NCBI RefSeq assembly: GCF_000516985.1
Contig: NW_006917093.1
Coordinates: 372,001 to 436,000, forward strand
Length of the DNA: 64,000 bases
Direction of reading: 5' to 3'
From: Pestalotiopsis fici W106-1
Taxonomy: Eukaryota; Ascomycota; Sordariomycetes; Amphisphaeriales; Sporocadaceae
The notes below the pieces were generated by a model that saw nothing but the letters and a program-made list of their open reading frames with translations, made no database searches and had not been told where the DNA came from. Both the position numbers and the translations under genes were made by a program. Positions within the stretch are counted from its first letter, which is position 1; each line of letters starts with the position of its first letter. Shown piece by piece: positions 45,548 through 58,200 of this stretch.

Positions 45548-45842
45548 TTAGTGACAGTGGATACCTTTTGGCTCGTGATTTGTTCTGGAAGTCATAGACC
45601 GTGACGTAGCGTATTTAATCAGGGCTAATTTTTCGCCGGTCCTCGGGTTGAGCCGCTCGATTTCCGACTGCAGATTACAAATGCAAGCCCACTTGCGGCT
45701 GCCGGCAGACGAGGAAAAGAAAAATGAAGAGTTCACCAATTCAAACTAGGTTACCCGCTTACTCATCGATCTTTTCATGAACGACCTTTGGCTTCAGGCC
45801 GGTATATGCATCTGCCGTCTGGCGTAAACGTTGAAGATGCAT
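45548..45842 (-). CDS. Possible small spliced protein (76 aa), low confidence
   Basis: Two exons, 45842-45763 and 45698-45548, join in phase (GTAAGC...CGGCAG, 64 nt). The 76-residue product starts MHLQRLRQTADAYTGLKPKV and has a Lys/Arg-rich tail; it has no signal or membrane segment and no recognised family. It lies just downstream of the HET gene on the same strand and could be an artefact or the remnant of a longer gene. Only the splice consistency supports it. Confidence 0.25.
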
Positions 45843-46000
45843 GCGATGCGCTGCTGTCCCATGCGTTGGATACTACCTCTGTCAGTGCAATACCAATAAA
45901 AAACATGATCAATTTTGATTTCGTTTCACCAAGGCCAGTGCCAGTACCGCTGCCCATCTCGGACTTTGTCCGGACATACATGGGCAAATCCCACCGGCCT

Positions 46001-48000
46001 TCATGGCCCTCGTCTATCATTGTCACTATCACTGAACGAATAAGTCGCGTCCGAATCCGTTTGGAACCCCGTTGTCGATTCCGACTGCTCACTAGAATCG
46101 ACGTCATTGGACTGGTGGCGTTGTTGATGCTTGTCCTGTGATTCTGGAGGGCTCGGTGTGAGCTGGCGAGCTTGATCCTGTGAAGCTCCATTTTTGGAGG
46201 CACGATGGACCTTTTTACCCGTCGTGCCCTCTTCCTTGCTCAAGTCGGAGAGCTTGATTCGAGCGAGCTTCAGCGAAAGCTTGTCGTGCTGAACATTCAG
46301 TGTCAGCTCGCCTTGCAGGCCGAATCGTTTCATATCGTCTTGCCACAATAGATCCCTGGACTTCTCAGCAGATGTGTCCCAACCGGCACACACCTCTGCC
46401 TCCATCATTCGACACGCCGCTGCCCTGTTGCGTGGAGCAATCATTTTGCCGTCACTGATGACTTGTAAAAAGTCAACAAGTTTATCAGTCCTGCGCAGGA
46501 TGACGTACTTGACATGCTCCCAACGCCGTGTTTCGGCAATGCTTGCTTTCGAGTCGTACTTTGGCCATTGGCAGAGCAAGACAAATGCCACATGATTGGC
46601 GCCATTCTTGACAGTGATTTCAAAGACTCCAACATCGTATCGATTTGGCAGGAATGTCTTCGTGTATGAATTCCAACAGATTTCGGGATATGCTGCTGTT
46701 ATCTCAACGCGGGGCCCGGGGTCGATGAGAAGGGAGTCGTCCACCGCCTTGCGAAGCTTGGCCGATTCCTTGTCCTCCAAGTATTTCCTGCACTGAATGT
46801 TTTCTCGACCAGGGATTCGGCCAGGGATTCTCTGTTTTTCTCCGCCATACAACAGGATCTCCCAGGGCTGCGGGTTCATCTCATGCTCGGCTGGTTTGTC
46901 AATAAAGGTCAGTCCAAGAACATCTGGACGTGATCGAACATATCCATTTTCGGTCTTGGTCAAAGCAATCCATACAGCGCCGTCATCGTCCCGTTTTCCC
47001 ACGCGCAGCCAAAGACCATGTTCTGGGCTCGAGAATAGTACGGTGCCGTAAAGGTGGATCTCTTGGCTGATCACGGATATTCTCCTAATCTCGTGATGCA
47101 TGCCCCTGCTCAATTCACCGGATCGGGCAAATTCTGACGGTTTCAGGGCGAGAAGGCCGCGGAAGTCTTGGTTGGCGTCTGATGGTTCGGAAACACAATC
47201 TGCTGTCCAAGCCCATATTGAGAAATCAGAAGTAGTTTTACATATTTCCTCCTGCAATCTGATGAAGGCCTTGTCGCCCTCGCCATATAGGAGTGGCATG
47301 TTGATATCAAAAAGACCCAAAAGGCAATATGCAATATCCTCTTCCTTTGTGGTTTCCCGCTTAGCAGCCCAGGACAATTTCTGTGCTACCCGGAAGTGGG
47401 TGGGCCCCCGTCGATATACTCGATGGTCAATGCCTGTGAAAGATTCAATTTGCATTGCCAGGCTCTTTCGCTTCTCGTAAAAGTCCCACTCCTTGTCGTA
47501 GAAGTGGAATTTCTTCGGTGCAATGAGCTCTTGCAAAGTCCAACCTCTGCTCCACCACCGACAGCGCTGGAAAGCTTTGTTGTCCATGGTGGAAGACTGT
47601 GGTGAGAGGTCTGAAAGGTACGCATAACAGATGGCGGAATCTTTGTACCACTGGAACATGGAGTTGATGGCTTCCGATAACTCGGTACTACTTCTCTTGT
47701 CTATGCAGCAACTAGGTAGTTGTGAATGAACTCAGCCAAAATCCACGTGAATGTGTCAGAGGGAGAAGGGATTGCATACGTATCAACCCAAGCCCACTTC
47801 AGATTGGCTTTGCGTGCCAATCTTATGGTCTGCTCAATCTTGGCGTAACCCTTCTTCGTCTTTGCCAAGTCGAGCTGACCCGTAAAGTCCTGGAAGCTGA
47901 CCTCGTCGTCCTCCCACGTGTGAGAGAGAATGGCATATTCGCCCTTGGGACAAGTGGCATGAACGTCGAGCTTGTATGTTTCGACATTGATGAGCCGCAT
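46001..48000 (-). CDS. HET-domain protein (heterokaryon incompatibility type)
   Basis: Two exons, 48000-47780 and 47711-46001 (GTATGC...CCTAG, 68 nt), give 643 residues. The HET domain is at the N-terminus: R-L-I-N-V-x-T, Y-A-I-L-S-H-T-W-E-D-D-E-V-S-F-Q-D, G-Y-x-K-I ... W-A-W-V-D-T-C-C-I-D-K-R-S-S, then W-W-S-R-G-W-T-L-Q-E-L-I-A-P. HET proteins trigger cell death when a non-self partner is met, and the TIR-related HET fold may act on NAD. There are no NACHT, WD or ankyrin repeats; the C-terminal 130 residues are Ser/Asp/Gln-rich and disordered. The intron is needed to complete the D-T-C-C-I-D-K core. Confidence 0.9.
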
Positions 48001-48610
48001 TGTGGAGATACTGTAGACCCAAGTAAAGATGACTGAGCAAAGATATTCTCAAAGGTGAAAATGTCGCAGGCCCCGAATATTCCGTTGATATTTCACCCTC
48101 TCTACCCCGCATGGTGAGGCTGAGGTTTGACGGCGCTGAACGTTGTCAGATCGCCGTCAGAGGGCGGAAATACCCATCTGGGGTACCTGTTACACGTGTG
48201 TGGGGGAGAAAATACCTATCTAGGTACTAGAGAGACACCCACATTGGGCGCCCCGCCCGAAACCATATTGGGGCGGTGTATGAGTTTGTGTGTACATTGA
48301 CTTGGGTATCAAGACACAACCTTTCGTATTATGCCAAGCATAAGATTTCTTTCACACCAGAATCGAGTAATCCTTGCACCAGGTACATGGCTTGCATACA
48401 AACAATCAACAGCGTAGCGAAATGGTCCCATAACAGCCATGTAATGACAAGGGTGAATGTATGCAGCTTGAATCGTCAAAATGGTAATTTTGATGCCGGT
48501 TCGAAAACGATTGTCGCAAGTCAATTAAAAGTTGCAGCGCATAAAACACCAAACGTCTTGTATCCAGAGACTGTCCCTTGCTCTCGTTCAATAATTCTAT
48601 TATTGCACAG

Positions 48611-48685
48611 ACTCTCACCTGAGCCAATATGTGAAAGGGAAGCTGAAGACGAGACGCTCGAGGGAGCATTGAAAGATGTCTGAGT
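48611..48685 (+). repeat. Dispersed repeat family B, copy 2
   Basis: This copy begins CTCACCTGAGCCAATATGTG, exact over this core with copy 1 at 43921, and ends GATGTCTGAGT. The internal part is diverged and slightly longer than in the other copies. Confidence 0.55.
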
Positions 48686-48757
48686 GAACTTCTAGTCTAC
48701 AAAAGAGAGAAGCTAAGGAGCAAACTAGATTCTACGATCAATAAAAGAGAGGCGACG

Positions 48758-48800
48758 CCGACGTAGTCAGTATCCACCGCAGATCACCCGCTCGGGTATA
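48758..48800 (-). repeat. Dispersed repeat family C, copy 2 (inverted)
   Basis: This is the reverse complement of 44031-44073 over 43 bp with about four differences, all C/T-type transitions. In both places family C lies 46-73 bp to the right of family B, but in opposite orientation relative to it, so the two may be parts of one element that was partly inverted. Confidence 0.6.
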
Positions 48801-48978
48801 TAGTTCAGACACCTTTCCCTGCTGCTGGTTTGGCCACAACGCTTACGATAGCTTAAGTCAGCCCTTGAGGCTTTGATGCAACTTGAAAAGCCACATGAAA
48901 TAAACAAAAGAGACATCCCACGACGACCATAATATATATTGCAAAGATGATCGGACACAGAGTCGCATAACAAACGTA

Positions 48979-51063
48979 TTACTCAATGGTACACACGGTA
49001 TCTGTTCCTAGGTTCTCCCATCTTTTGCAGTCAGCGGTGGTGAGAGACTTTGTGACAATACTACATTGACCTAGTCGGACAAAGGTGTTTGAAGACTTTG
49101 AAGTAGATTTTAAAATCATGTACCACGTCACTGCTCCTGATTCGCTTTGACTCTTTCCCATTTCCAAAAGAACGAATCGTGAAAGAGTACGCCATTTACG
49201 CCAATGACTTCCACTATCGAGGTGGAGATGATTAAATCGCCCGGGGACTGGGTTCCTCAGCCTAAAGGTTGCATGTGGGCTAATAAACCATGTCGATCCT
49301 TCCTCCTTTTCCAGAGCAAAAGAGAATTTCCATAACCGTCCTTGAAGGACTAAACGACTGCCAGTGACTATACCATACGAGTTGTCTGCCGCGTACTGAC
49401 ACTCTGCTTCTCGTACTTCGACATGAGAGTCAAAGTCATTAACATACCCGGACACAGTTCGACCCTGTGATCCGCTCGCCCAAGACCAGCTTGGGTTCTT
49501 CGTGGCCGTTGGCTGGATCTGGGCCCGGGAACCGTCGGTCGGATGAAGCACAATCCAAAGTAAATCACTGACCAAAGTGCCAGACCAGAGACCGCTGAGG
49601 TACTTCTCGCTCCTTCTGAATTGGTGAATGTACTCGGCAACACCAGCAAATGCTGGTAGTCGGTCGCTCTCTGCCGTGATGTTGAGATCAGTATAGGCAC
49701 CAACCAGCAGCCACCAGGTCTGGGAAGGATTGCGGTGCAAGCTATCATCATTGTGACCTTTGTCCGTGGAGCGAGGAAGGATATGCTTGTGCTTGCTGTT
49801 TGATGTGGCATCACCCAGCGACGCGTCATCTCTTCCGCACCCGCAGGATACTCGCTCGAAACACTGAAATGCCATTTCCCCTGGCGCAAAGAGGAGCGTC
49901 CTTGGAGATATGAGCCGCTCCTGATAGCACCAGGCACGCTGAAGCAGCGGGAGGATGCCCGGCAGCTCCTGATTTTCCCAGTTATAATAATTATCGTGTA
50001 GCGCTTGGCGCACGTATAATGGCCACGTTGTCTCTGGGCTTCCATCATAACAAAGGTTGGCAATGTGCTTGGCAGGGACCTGGTTGTGTTGCAACGAGTA
50101 CAGTCCCGCGCTCGAGTCAGCACCAAAGGCGGCCACAAGTGTCACGTATGCATTGCCGTAGACTTGGAACATGCGGCCCGATTCCTGACGCCAGTCCTCC
50201 TCGTCTCCTTGGATGATGCACACGCTGTCGATCCACAGATAGTCTATACCCATCGATCGTGACCATTTGATCGCGTCTTGAAAGGTCAGTGGTAGGGACG
50301 ACCATGGTATTCCGGCTTGCCTCTGTGGCAATGTAGCTTTGGTGGTGAGACATGCGGGCTTGAGTTTCCCCCAACAGTAGCTCAGAGCACAATACCGGGA
50401 CCCCCGAGGCACAGATGATCCGTCCCGGAGAACAACGTCACCATCCACATTTTGTGGGCGCACATCGATCAGGCGCGTAGGAGCAAACGAGCTTGGAGGA
50501 ATCCGGCACCGAGTATGAGATTGACAGCATTGCTCAATCTCAGCCTTTGACCATTCCAAGGCTTGTGATGTCGACGTGTTATCTGGCGGTCTCCTAACAC
50601 CTTGAGGCAGCCACTCGGGCGGCGGCGTGCCTCTGTCGTCATTTACCGCAAAAATATCCAGGGAGATGACATCTCCGAATTCAAGGGATTCCTCAAACTG
50701 GATGCTACAGCCATCTTCATCAATCCAGATTATATCTCTGGGGCCTAGCTTCACGCCCGCGGCTTCTACCGCGAGCTGGAGGATTCGACATCGGATGCAG
50801 CTCTCCTGTGACTGCTGTGTCATGAATGGAGGCTGTAATACATTTTCGTCTCCGCCCCATGGAAAGAGCTTTGCTGATTGTCGGTTCCAATGGCATCGCG
50901 GGCAAGGGTTAGAGTTTTGGTCTGCAGAAAGGGGCACGGGGCTCTCAGGCCCACGCGCCTTTGCATATTGCTGCGTGGTGGAATCATTATGTCCCGGTAC
51001 CCACTCGCTTGGGACAATTATTTCTGGCACTGCCTTTGTAAGCGAATGTTGCGGCGCCGACAT
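48979..51063 (-). CDS. Large HET-domain protein
   Basis: A single exon encodes 694 residues; the ATG at 51063 is the first in frame. The HET domain (about residues 205-370) shows R-L-I-D-V, Y-C-A-L-S-Y-C-W-G, P-L-T-F-Q-D-A-I and Y-L-W-I-D-S-V-C-I-I-Q-G-D-x-x-D-W. R-A-W-C-Y-Q-E-R-L-I-S-P-R follows at about 385. The N-terminal 200 residues contain C-P-R-C and C-I-R-C pairs, possibly a small zinc-binding module. This is the W-x-I-D-S-x-C-I subtype, different from the D-T-C-C-I-D-K subtype next door. The expected role is allorecognition or inducible cell death; partner unknown. Confidence 0.9.
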   Translation of the reverse strand: MSAPQHSLTKAVPEIIVPSEWVPGHNDSTTQQYAKARGPESPVPLSADQNSNPCPRCHWNRQSAKLFPWGGDENVLQPPFMTQQSQESCIRCRILQLAVEAAGVKLGPRDIIWIDEDGCSIQFEESLEFGDVISLDIFAVNDDRGTPPPEWLPQGVRRPPDNTSTSQALEWSKAEIEQCCQSHTRCRIPPSSFAPTRLIDVRPQNVDGDVVLRDGSSVPRGSRYCALSYCWGKLKPACLTTKATLPQRQAGIPWSSLPLTFQDAIKWSRSMGIDYLWIDSVCIIQGDEEDWRQESGRMFQVYGNAYVTLVAAFGADSSAGLYSLQHNQVPAKHIANLCYDGSPETTWPLYVRQALHDNYYNWENQELPGILPLLQRAWCYQERLISPRTLLFAPGEMAFQCFERVSCGCGRDDASLGDATSNSKHKHILPRSTDKGHNDDSLHRNPSQTWWLLVGAYTDLNITAESDRLPAFAGVAEYIHQFRRSEKYLSGLWSGTLVSDLLWIVLHPTDGSRAQIQPTATKNPSWSWASGSQGRTVSGYVNDFDSHVEVREAECQYAADNSYGIVTGSRLVLQGRLWKFSFALEKEEGSTWFISPHATFRLRNPVPGRFNHLHLDSGSHWRKWRTLSRFVLLEMGKSQSESGAVTWYMILKSTSKSSNTFVRLGQCSIVTKSLTTADCKRWENLGTDTVCTIE

Positions 51064-52119
51064 GTTGAGCTTGAACAGCGAATAAATGATCAAATACCGA
51101 ATTTTATCTTACAGATATGACCTGTGTGGGGATTTTGAAGATGTCGAGGGGCTGGTGGACCACGCGAATCGTAATCTGCCCAATCAACAACAGTCTTGGT
51201 CATCATCGAACGGAGAGGCTGAAGTAGAGCCCCATGTTTACATGGGCCTGCACCAGCGTCAGCGTTGTCGCAAAAGTAACAAGATACTGCAGGCTTGCTG
51301 CTGTTTATATCGCACCATACCACTGCACTAGCTGAACAAAATGTGAAGCTCCACACTAGGAACTAGCCTAATAGTGGTTATGGATACGTATAACAGTTTA
51401 ATATGATACCGTAGCGGTCGATTAAACCGGACTCTCTGCACAGTTTGCATCGTGACACCGCGAAAAAAGACGTATTTTCCAATCTTGATCTATCCAGCGT
51501 CCAAAAGAACTAGCCACATTTATCCTTATCATTTTTTCTCAACATAATGCGACGGAGTTTCCACCCCTCTTGGCTCAGATATCCTATAGTCCCAATAGGC
51601 CATACAGAATTGGCAAGCCCAACTTGTAGCCAATTCCCAGAAATTACGGTTCTTAGTATACTGTAAGTATGCATCATTAACGAAAGTACAAGGCCAAGTT
51701 TCCCATGCATGGGCCTTGAGATTATCAGTCTCAATCATCTTGCCATTATATCAGGAACTCTAGAAATAGGATACAACAAAGTTACAAGCCACAACGGACA
51801 ACAGAATGATATACCCGACTACAGAATTCCTTCAACCATCGAACACAAAGAAGAGAGTATGACTACGACACTGTCCTGGTGTCCTGAGTCAACACTATGG
51901 TACCCCTTGCACGGGTGCATATTCGTACCCGTGCCCGCATTGATTGGATCTTTGAGTGGCGTTGACTAGGTTCCCCGCAAATGTTCTATGTAGCGCACAT
52001 AAGCACTAAGCAGAAGCGCATCACTTATAAAAGGTGCCAAGAAAGTCCACAGATTTAGGATGACAAGTGTTCTTTGAATAAAAGAAATACCACCCCATAC
52101 CTAGTACGCATCGATAGAC
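51064..52119. other. Spacer with MITE-like repeat A1, no confident gene
   Basis: Apart from repeat copy A1, a 69-codon minus-strand ATG frame (51738-51529) is rich in Trp, Tyr and Cys. I do not recognise it and leave it uncalled. Confidence 0.45.
51311..51381 (+). repeat. 71-bp MITE-like repeat family A, copy 1
   Basis: This 71-bp segment is nearly identical to 54448-54518 and 60094-60164. Inside it an ACCACT...AGTGGT inverted repeat brackets further CTAG palindromes. All three copies have the same orientation and length. They look like a miniature element or the terminal inverted repeat left by a larger DNA transposon. Confidence 0.75.
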
Positions 52120-53719
52120 ATGGATTCATGTGTAAGCACGAATCACTAAACCAGACTCCTTGAACATATGGATAACACCGTCAGTGTGCACAAATTGCAG
52201 TCGTGCTGGGCGATCTGGTTCACCTACCCGGAACTGGTCTTTATAATGCGACCGAGACGAGCTACTGGTCCACGCAAGAGGCGGTGCTCGTGCCTGGATG
52301 CGTTGTTCTTCCCCAAACAAGCACAGACGTAGCAGATTTCATCTCCACCGTCTCTCGCATTACAAATTGCAGCTTTGCTATCAAGACTCAGGGTCATGCC
52401 CCAGCTGCCGGAGCCGCCAATATCAATGGCGGGCCGACGCTGGACTTGTCGTGGCTGAATTTTACCGATATTTCAGCTGACTTTTCAACTGCACGTGTTG
52501 GTGCCGGGTCGTCTTGGAGCAATGTGTACGACACGCTTCAACCATACAACAAGACCGTCACTGGGGGTCGAAATGGGGCAGTGGGGGTGGGAGGGCTGAC
52601 TATAGGCGGTGGCATATCGTACTACTCGCCACAAGTCGGGTGGACATGCGACACTGTAGTAAACTTTGAGGTTTGTTCCAGTGAATTTAAGCCAATGTAT
52701 TTTCGGTAGTCGCTAAGCCTGCTCACAGGTCGTACTCTCTTCAGGAGACATTGTCAACGCGAACTCAACGTCAAATCCCGATCTCTATCGTGCTCTAAAG
52801 GGTGGCGGCAACAACTTTGGCGTGGTAACGGCCATCGACTTCTACACCATCGATGCGGTACCGCTGCGAGCTGGTCACTTGTTCCAGAGTCAAGACTATG
52901 CAGAACAAATCCTCAGAGCTTTCGCCAGGATCGCGTCTGCAAATGACTATGACGTCCATGCATCAATTGTCACAAGTTTCATTTTCAATCAAACGACGCG
53001 CGAATGGACAATCGTTAGCGTGCCAATCTATACACTGCCAGAGATGGAGCCGGAAGTGTACAAGGAATTGTTTGCGATCCCAAACATCACGGAGTTGACT
53101 ACAGCGACAATCGAAAGTATCAGTACTCTGGCTACTGAAGCTCCGTATGCCCAGAAGTAGGTTTCGCATCCCACAAAACTGCACAAAGTAATCTTGAGCC
53201 AAGCTCATTAGTCTCTCCAGGTATCAGGCTTTTTTCACAAGTACATATGCCGCGGACGGCGATCTACTCGTTGCGCTCTTTAGCATTGCAAACGAGAGCC
53301 TCGGATGTGACTCGTATCCCGCCGATGTGAGTATTAGCATGACGTTTGAGCCTCTTCCAACGATCATGACTCGGCACGGTGAAAAGAAAAATTCACTTGG
53401 TACATCTCCATCTGATGGAAATGGTGTCATTCTGCTCATCTCGGTATCTTGGAGTAATTCTGCCTCCACATTGAGTGCAGAGCGTATTGGTCGCGAACTG
53501 ATATACAAGCTCGACGATGCGGCATGCACTGTGGATAAATTGCGCAAGTTCAGGTACCTAAACTATGCGAGCCCTGCTCAGGATCCTTTGAAGAGCTACG
53601 GAGAAGACAACCTCGCGATGTTGAGAAATGTCAGTCGGCATTCCGATCCTCAAGGAATGTTTCAAACACGAGTTCCCGGTGGTTTTAAGCTCTGGGAAGA
53701 CTCTTTAGCAAAACCCTAG
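52120..53719 (+). CDS. FAD-linked oxidase (VAO/BBE-like), second copy in window
   Basis: Proposed exons: 52120-52131 (tentative), 52185-52670, 52729-53156 and 53221-53719, giving 474 residues. The FAD domain has [22 protein letters not shown] with His75, [22 protein letters not shown] and [19 protein letters not shown]. This is the fungal VAO layout. The C-terminus is short, without the full BBE tail seen in the other copy. No signal peptide is found, unlike the gene at 10153; the 4-codon first exon is weak and the true N-terminus may be missing. It lies between HET and NACHT genes. The substrate is unknown. Confidence 0.8.
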
Positions 53720-55277
53720 ATGAGCAGGAAGGTTGACCTGTGCGGTCGATAATGGAGCGATGTTACCTCTAATCGTATCTGAAACAATGGCCTATTTTCG
53801 TTTCCACCTTCTCGTCCTTCATGGCTGTCTAATAAGGACCTGGTTCATGGAAATTCCTCCTTGAGAAATTGGGTTGTGAGAACGTGTAGCGCGTGCTTTC
53901 TGTATTCAAATGAATCACGGTATCACCGACCACAGTCATGCTGAACACCAGGTGTCTTGGCGTCATAGATGATGGTTTAAATACAGAATGGAAGATAATA
54001 AACATGAGTCCGTGAACCGTAGCATTTGAGAGCTGAACGTCAGCCATATTTGTCTAAGATGGTAGGCTTGGCTCCAGTACGCATCTGTAAGGCCAGAGGC
54101 CTGTTGTTTTGTACCAGTAACCTTCGGAAATAACGGCAAGTCAAATTGAAGTGAACGAATATGTCGATCCTAGCTACGGATCTACGAGAGTGGTGATCTT
54201 CAGGTGGAATCTCTCAATCTACGTCGGCAAAGTGCCGCTATGGAGAAGTTTGTAGAGAAGAAGAGGGCGGAAATGCCGTAGTGGCTGCGGGTGTTTTGGT
54301 ACTAGTACCCAGTGCAAGTGCCTAATCTGACAGTATCCAAGCGTGCTTTTCCTCCATTAAACAACGTCAAACTCGAAAGCCCACGCAGTATGGTCATCCG
54401 TCTGATAGATGGCAAAGGTAAGAGTACTATCAGTATAGTGATGCTGACGCACCAAACCACTGCACTAGCTGAACAAGATGTGAAGCTCCACACTAGGAAC
54501 TAGCCTAATAGTGGTTATAGGTAGGTAAGTTAACATGAGGTAATGAACCATGCCAATATTCGAGTGTTCCTAGAATCCTAACGATTATTCATCCTTAATC
54601 AGACCCCACATATCGAGGCAACATCATTCCACAAAGTATGCAATGCGCTTCGTCTGGAAGCTCTTTCTCAGCAAGATGGGGCAGGGTCCCTGTGTGGATC
54701 ATAAATGCGGTCAGGGGGTGGACGGGGAACGAGTGTCAGGTTCTTCATAAATAACCACATCCTGGAAGATTAATCTCTTTAAAGAACACTTTTCTAATGT
54801 TTGTCATGTGATTTTCCTCATCGAAATATATTCATAGAAAGCTTTGACGGCTCCCTGGTGGTATAGCGGGTTTCCATTTGTGACAGTTCAGCCGTCAAAG
54901 CTGGAATGGCAACAATTATGGAGCACGGCCAGGTGGATCATTGGGACTAACATGACGATATTTGCAAGTCGCCTATGATACGAGTTCTCGCATAGTGGTG
55001 TTACACAGCCGCATGGGATGATTGGTTCGCTACGACGTTGGGCCGCGTCCCGATTCTCATTGGGACAGGTATCTGCAAGCTATCGTCAGCAGGATTTTCT
55101 CATCACGGAAGATCCCAAAATGAGGGGTTGATTCCATGGCTTCAGCTTCGAATTCTTACTTCATGACTGCACATCGTTCAGCAACAGCGAGACAATCAAG
55201 AAGCTCGATTCCACCCAGGCATTACCAAAGGCAAACAGTTTTCTTTCTTTCTTTTTTTTTTGCATCAGTTCGAACAA
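53720..55277. other. Spacer with MITE-like repeat A2
   Basis: No coding segment is recognised. The stretch includes repeat copy A2 and, just before the next gene, a pyrimidine-rich tract (TTTCTTTCTTTC, then T9) near 55240-55261 that looks like a promoter CT-tract. Confidence 0.5.
54448..54518 (+). repeat. 71-bp MITE-like repeat family A, copy 2
   Basis: Same 71-bp unit and orientation as copies at 51311 and 60094. Copies 2 and 3 also share the bases TGA directly upstream. The perfect inverted ends AACCACT / AGTGGTT are visible here. Confidence 0.75.
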
Positions 55278-58200
55278 ATGAGCCAGTCGCAGACGGGATT
55301 CCCGGAAGCGCAAGATGCCCAGGCGGACGAGGCTAGGCGAGCCTATCGACATGGGCTTATCGAGCGCTTCAATACAATTGACTACCAAAAACGAATGAGG
55401 CTCAATCCTGAACACGTTCCAGGTACTTTTGAATGGTTTCGCAACCACAAAGCTTTTCGAAAATGGATAGACGACGATAGCGAGCACTTGTTGCTGGTCT
55501 CTGCAGACCCCGGCTGTGGGAAATCAACTCTAAGTCGCTGCCTTGTAGAGAACATCCTTCCTCATCAAAAGCCAGACGCGACTATTGCATATTTCTTCTT
55601 CAGAGATAACGCGGAACAGGGAACTTTTGCAAATGGACTTTGCGCCATATTGCATCAGGTACTCCAACACAACCATCGAGTCGTCGACGATCTGCAAGAT
55701 CAAATCAAACGCACAAGGACTGGAGTGACCAAGCCCACATCGGAATTATGGACACTCCTCACTCAAGCCGCCACGAACGCAGCTTCGAATGAGATCCTGT
55801 GCGTCTTGGATGCTCTCGACGAGTGCAAAGATGAAGACCTCCAAACCTTTGTTAAGGTCCTGTTGTCTATGAGGTCAAAGTCGGCCGACACAATAAAGTT
55901 CAAGCTGCGATTCTTGGCAACAACTCGTGGATACCCCAAAATATTGAACCAATTTTCTGAGCTCAACCCGGATTGTATACATCTCTCTGGCGATAGTACG
56001 GAAGAAAGGGACCAGATACGAAACGAGATCGAACTCGTCTTGGATCATAACCTCAAGGCATTTTCAAGAAAGAACGGCCTCAGTATCCAGAGACAAGCAA
56101 CTATCCGGGATGCGCTACTGCGTCAAGGCTCAGAGCAGAAGACATATCTCTGGTCACGATTGGTCTTTGAAGTACTCGAACAAAGTTACAACAAGTTGGC
56201 TGAGTCGGAGAGGCTGATACAAAACCCACCATCATCTGTGCACCAAGTATATGAGGAGCTTCTACAATCAGTCTCAGAAGGTGATATGGGCGACGTACGG
56301 GTCCTTCTACAACTCCTCCTCGCTGCATACCGACCCCTTACACTTCAAGAGATGAATATTGCAGTCCATGTACGGGATCACATTGGTGCTAGCTCTGAGG
56401 AAGATATTGGCCTAAAATCAGATGATGATTTTAGCCAATGGCTGGCTCGTACATGTGGATCTTTCGTTACCATCCATGACGAGAAGATCTATTTGATCCA
56501 CCAGACCGCAAAGGAATTCCTTATGGCACCAAAATCGAGCACCGATGTGAACACGAGGACTTGGCATCACTCTATGAATGAATACAAGGTCCATTCCACG
56601 ATGGCCGAGAGCTGCATTGCTTATTTGTCTTTGCATCAGTTTCAAAACTGGCCTATACTAGCGGAAGCCTTTGCAAAGGATCCTTTTTCTGTGGTATTTG
56701 AAGCCCCCTCGTCAAATTGTGGGTTTTGGGACTACACCATAAATGAGTGGACCAGACATTTTAGGAACTGCCAAATGTCCCGAGGAAAAACTATTGCTGA
56801 CATAAGCGATATCTTTGTCCCAGCTTATTTGAGCTTCTTTGACATGGGTTGGGTTGAAATATGGAGAGAAAGTGACGCCTATAAGCGCAGGTATCGGAAT
56901 TACCATAATAGACGCGGGTATTTGCCTCGGCGGATGGCTGACCAGGATACCGTCAAGAGCATCGCGGTTGCATTCGATCACGCCCGTCTACTGGAACACA
57001 CGATGCAAAAGAAATCAGAGCTGCAGCCCATTGACAGAGGCCAAAGACAGGACGGCCATGCCAGTCTATTGGTTGAGGCTGCCAGGGCTGGTGCTATCTG
57101 GTGTACAAAATTGATTCTGGGCTACGCCTTTGTGGTAGCTCCAAATCGAGAAGGGGACAATCCGCGAGGTATGGGCGCTGATGCGCAATGGCATCGATAT
57201 GAAAAAAACCCTTTTCATGAATGGGGACTCGACGAGAGCAAACTATCCGAAATGCATTTTGACAGTCATGTCGGTGGTACCGCTCGAGGAGTCTACGACA
57301 TAGCATTCCTAGCAGCATCAAGTGGAGGCTTCACAGAGATCATGCAGCTGCTTCTTAAAGAAAATGCTGNNNNNNNNNNNNNNNNNNNNNNNNNNNNNNN
57401 NNNNNNNNNNNNNNNNNNNNNNNNNNNNNNNNNNNNNNNNNNNNNNNNNNNNNNNNNNNNNNNNNNNNNATTTGAATGCCATAGATAAGCTCGGCGAAAC
57501 AGCTTGCCACAAAGCTTTATTTTTTGGTCATGCGGAGACCGCTAAGCTGCTCCTGGAAAAAGGCGCCAATCCGAATATCGGGAATTGGATCAATACTACA
57601 GCTCTCCATTCGGCTTCAATTTTCGGTTATACGGCAATCGTTGAGCTGCTCCTAGCAAAAGGTGCCGATGTGGATATCAGGAGTAAGGATGATCAAACAG
57701 CTCTCTATCTGGCTTCAAAGTGGGGCCGTACGGAGATCGTCAAGCTGCTTCTGGCAAATGGTGCCGATATAAATGCCAGGACGGAGAGTGGCCAAACAGC
57801 TCTCCAAGTGGCTTCACAAGAGGGTCATGCGGAGATATGTGAGCTGCTCCTTGAACCACGACCACTGGTGGAAACAATTACAGAACAATCCACCGCTGAG
57901 CCTGAACAACCAAATGACACGGTCATCGCTGCAGATCAAAGTGAGAGAAGTAAGTGAGACCTTTGCATCATGATTTGGCAAGCTAACAAAGATAGATGCC
58001 TTTCCCAACCTTCCGTCGCTAGTCGACAAGATCTTCGAGGCATTGGGGCTTTCTTATTACAATGAACCTCCATTGCCTCAAGGGATGCAACGCGTCAGAT
58101 GGACTTGCGTACGTTATTTTGATATCGGTACAAGTCACACTCTAATAACAATATAGGATCACTGCGGTATAAAATTGTTTGACGACTTCGAGATACCGGC

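Larger units (their letters stand above)
48001..48978. other. Spacer with repeats B2 and C2
   Basis: No gene is recognised; one plus-strand frame of 135 codons (48276-48683) runs through repeat B2 and is not protein-like. The stretch should hold the promoter of the HET gene on the left. Confidence 0.5.

Noticed and set aside
51529..51738. 69-codon minus-strand ATG frame rich in Trp, Tyr and Cys
   Set aside because: No homology recognised and no supporting splice or context signal; left uncalled.
54851..54920. CCTGGTGGTATAGCGGG resembling a tRNA 5' half
   Set aside because: The downstream sequence cannot fold the T-arm and lacks GTTCRA; rejected.
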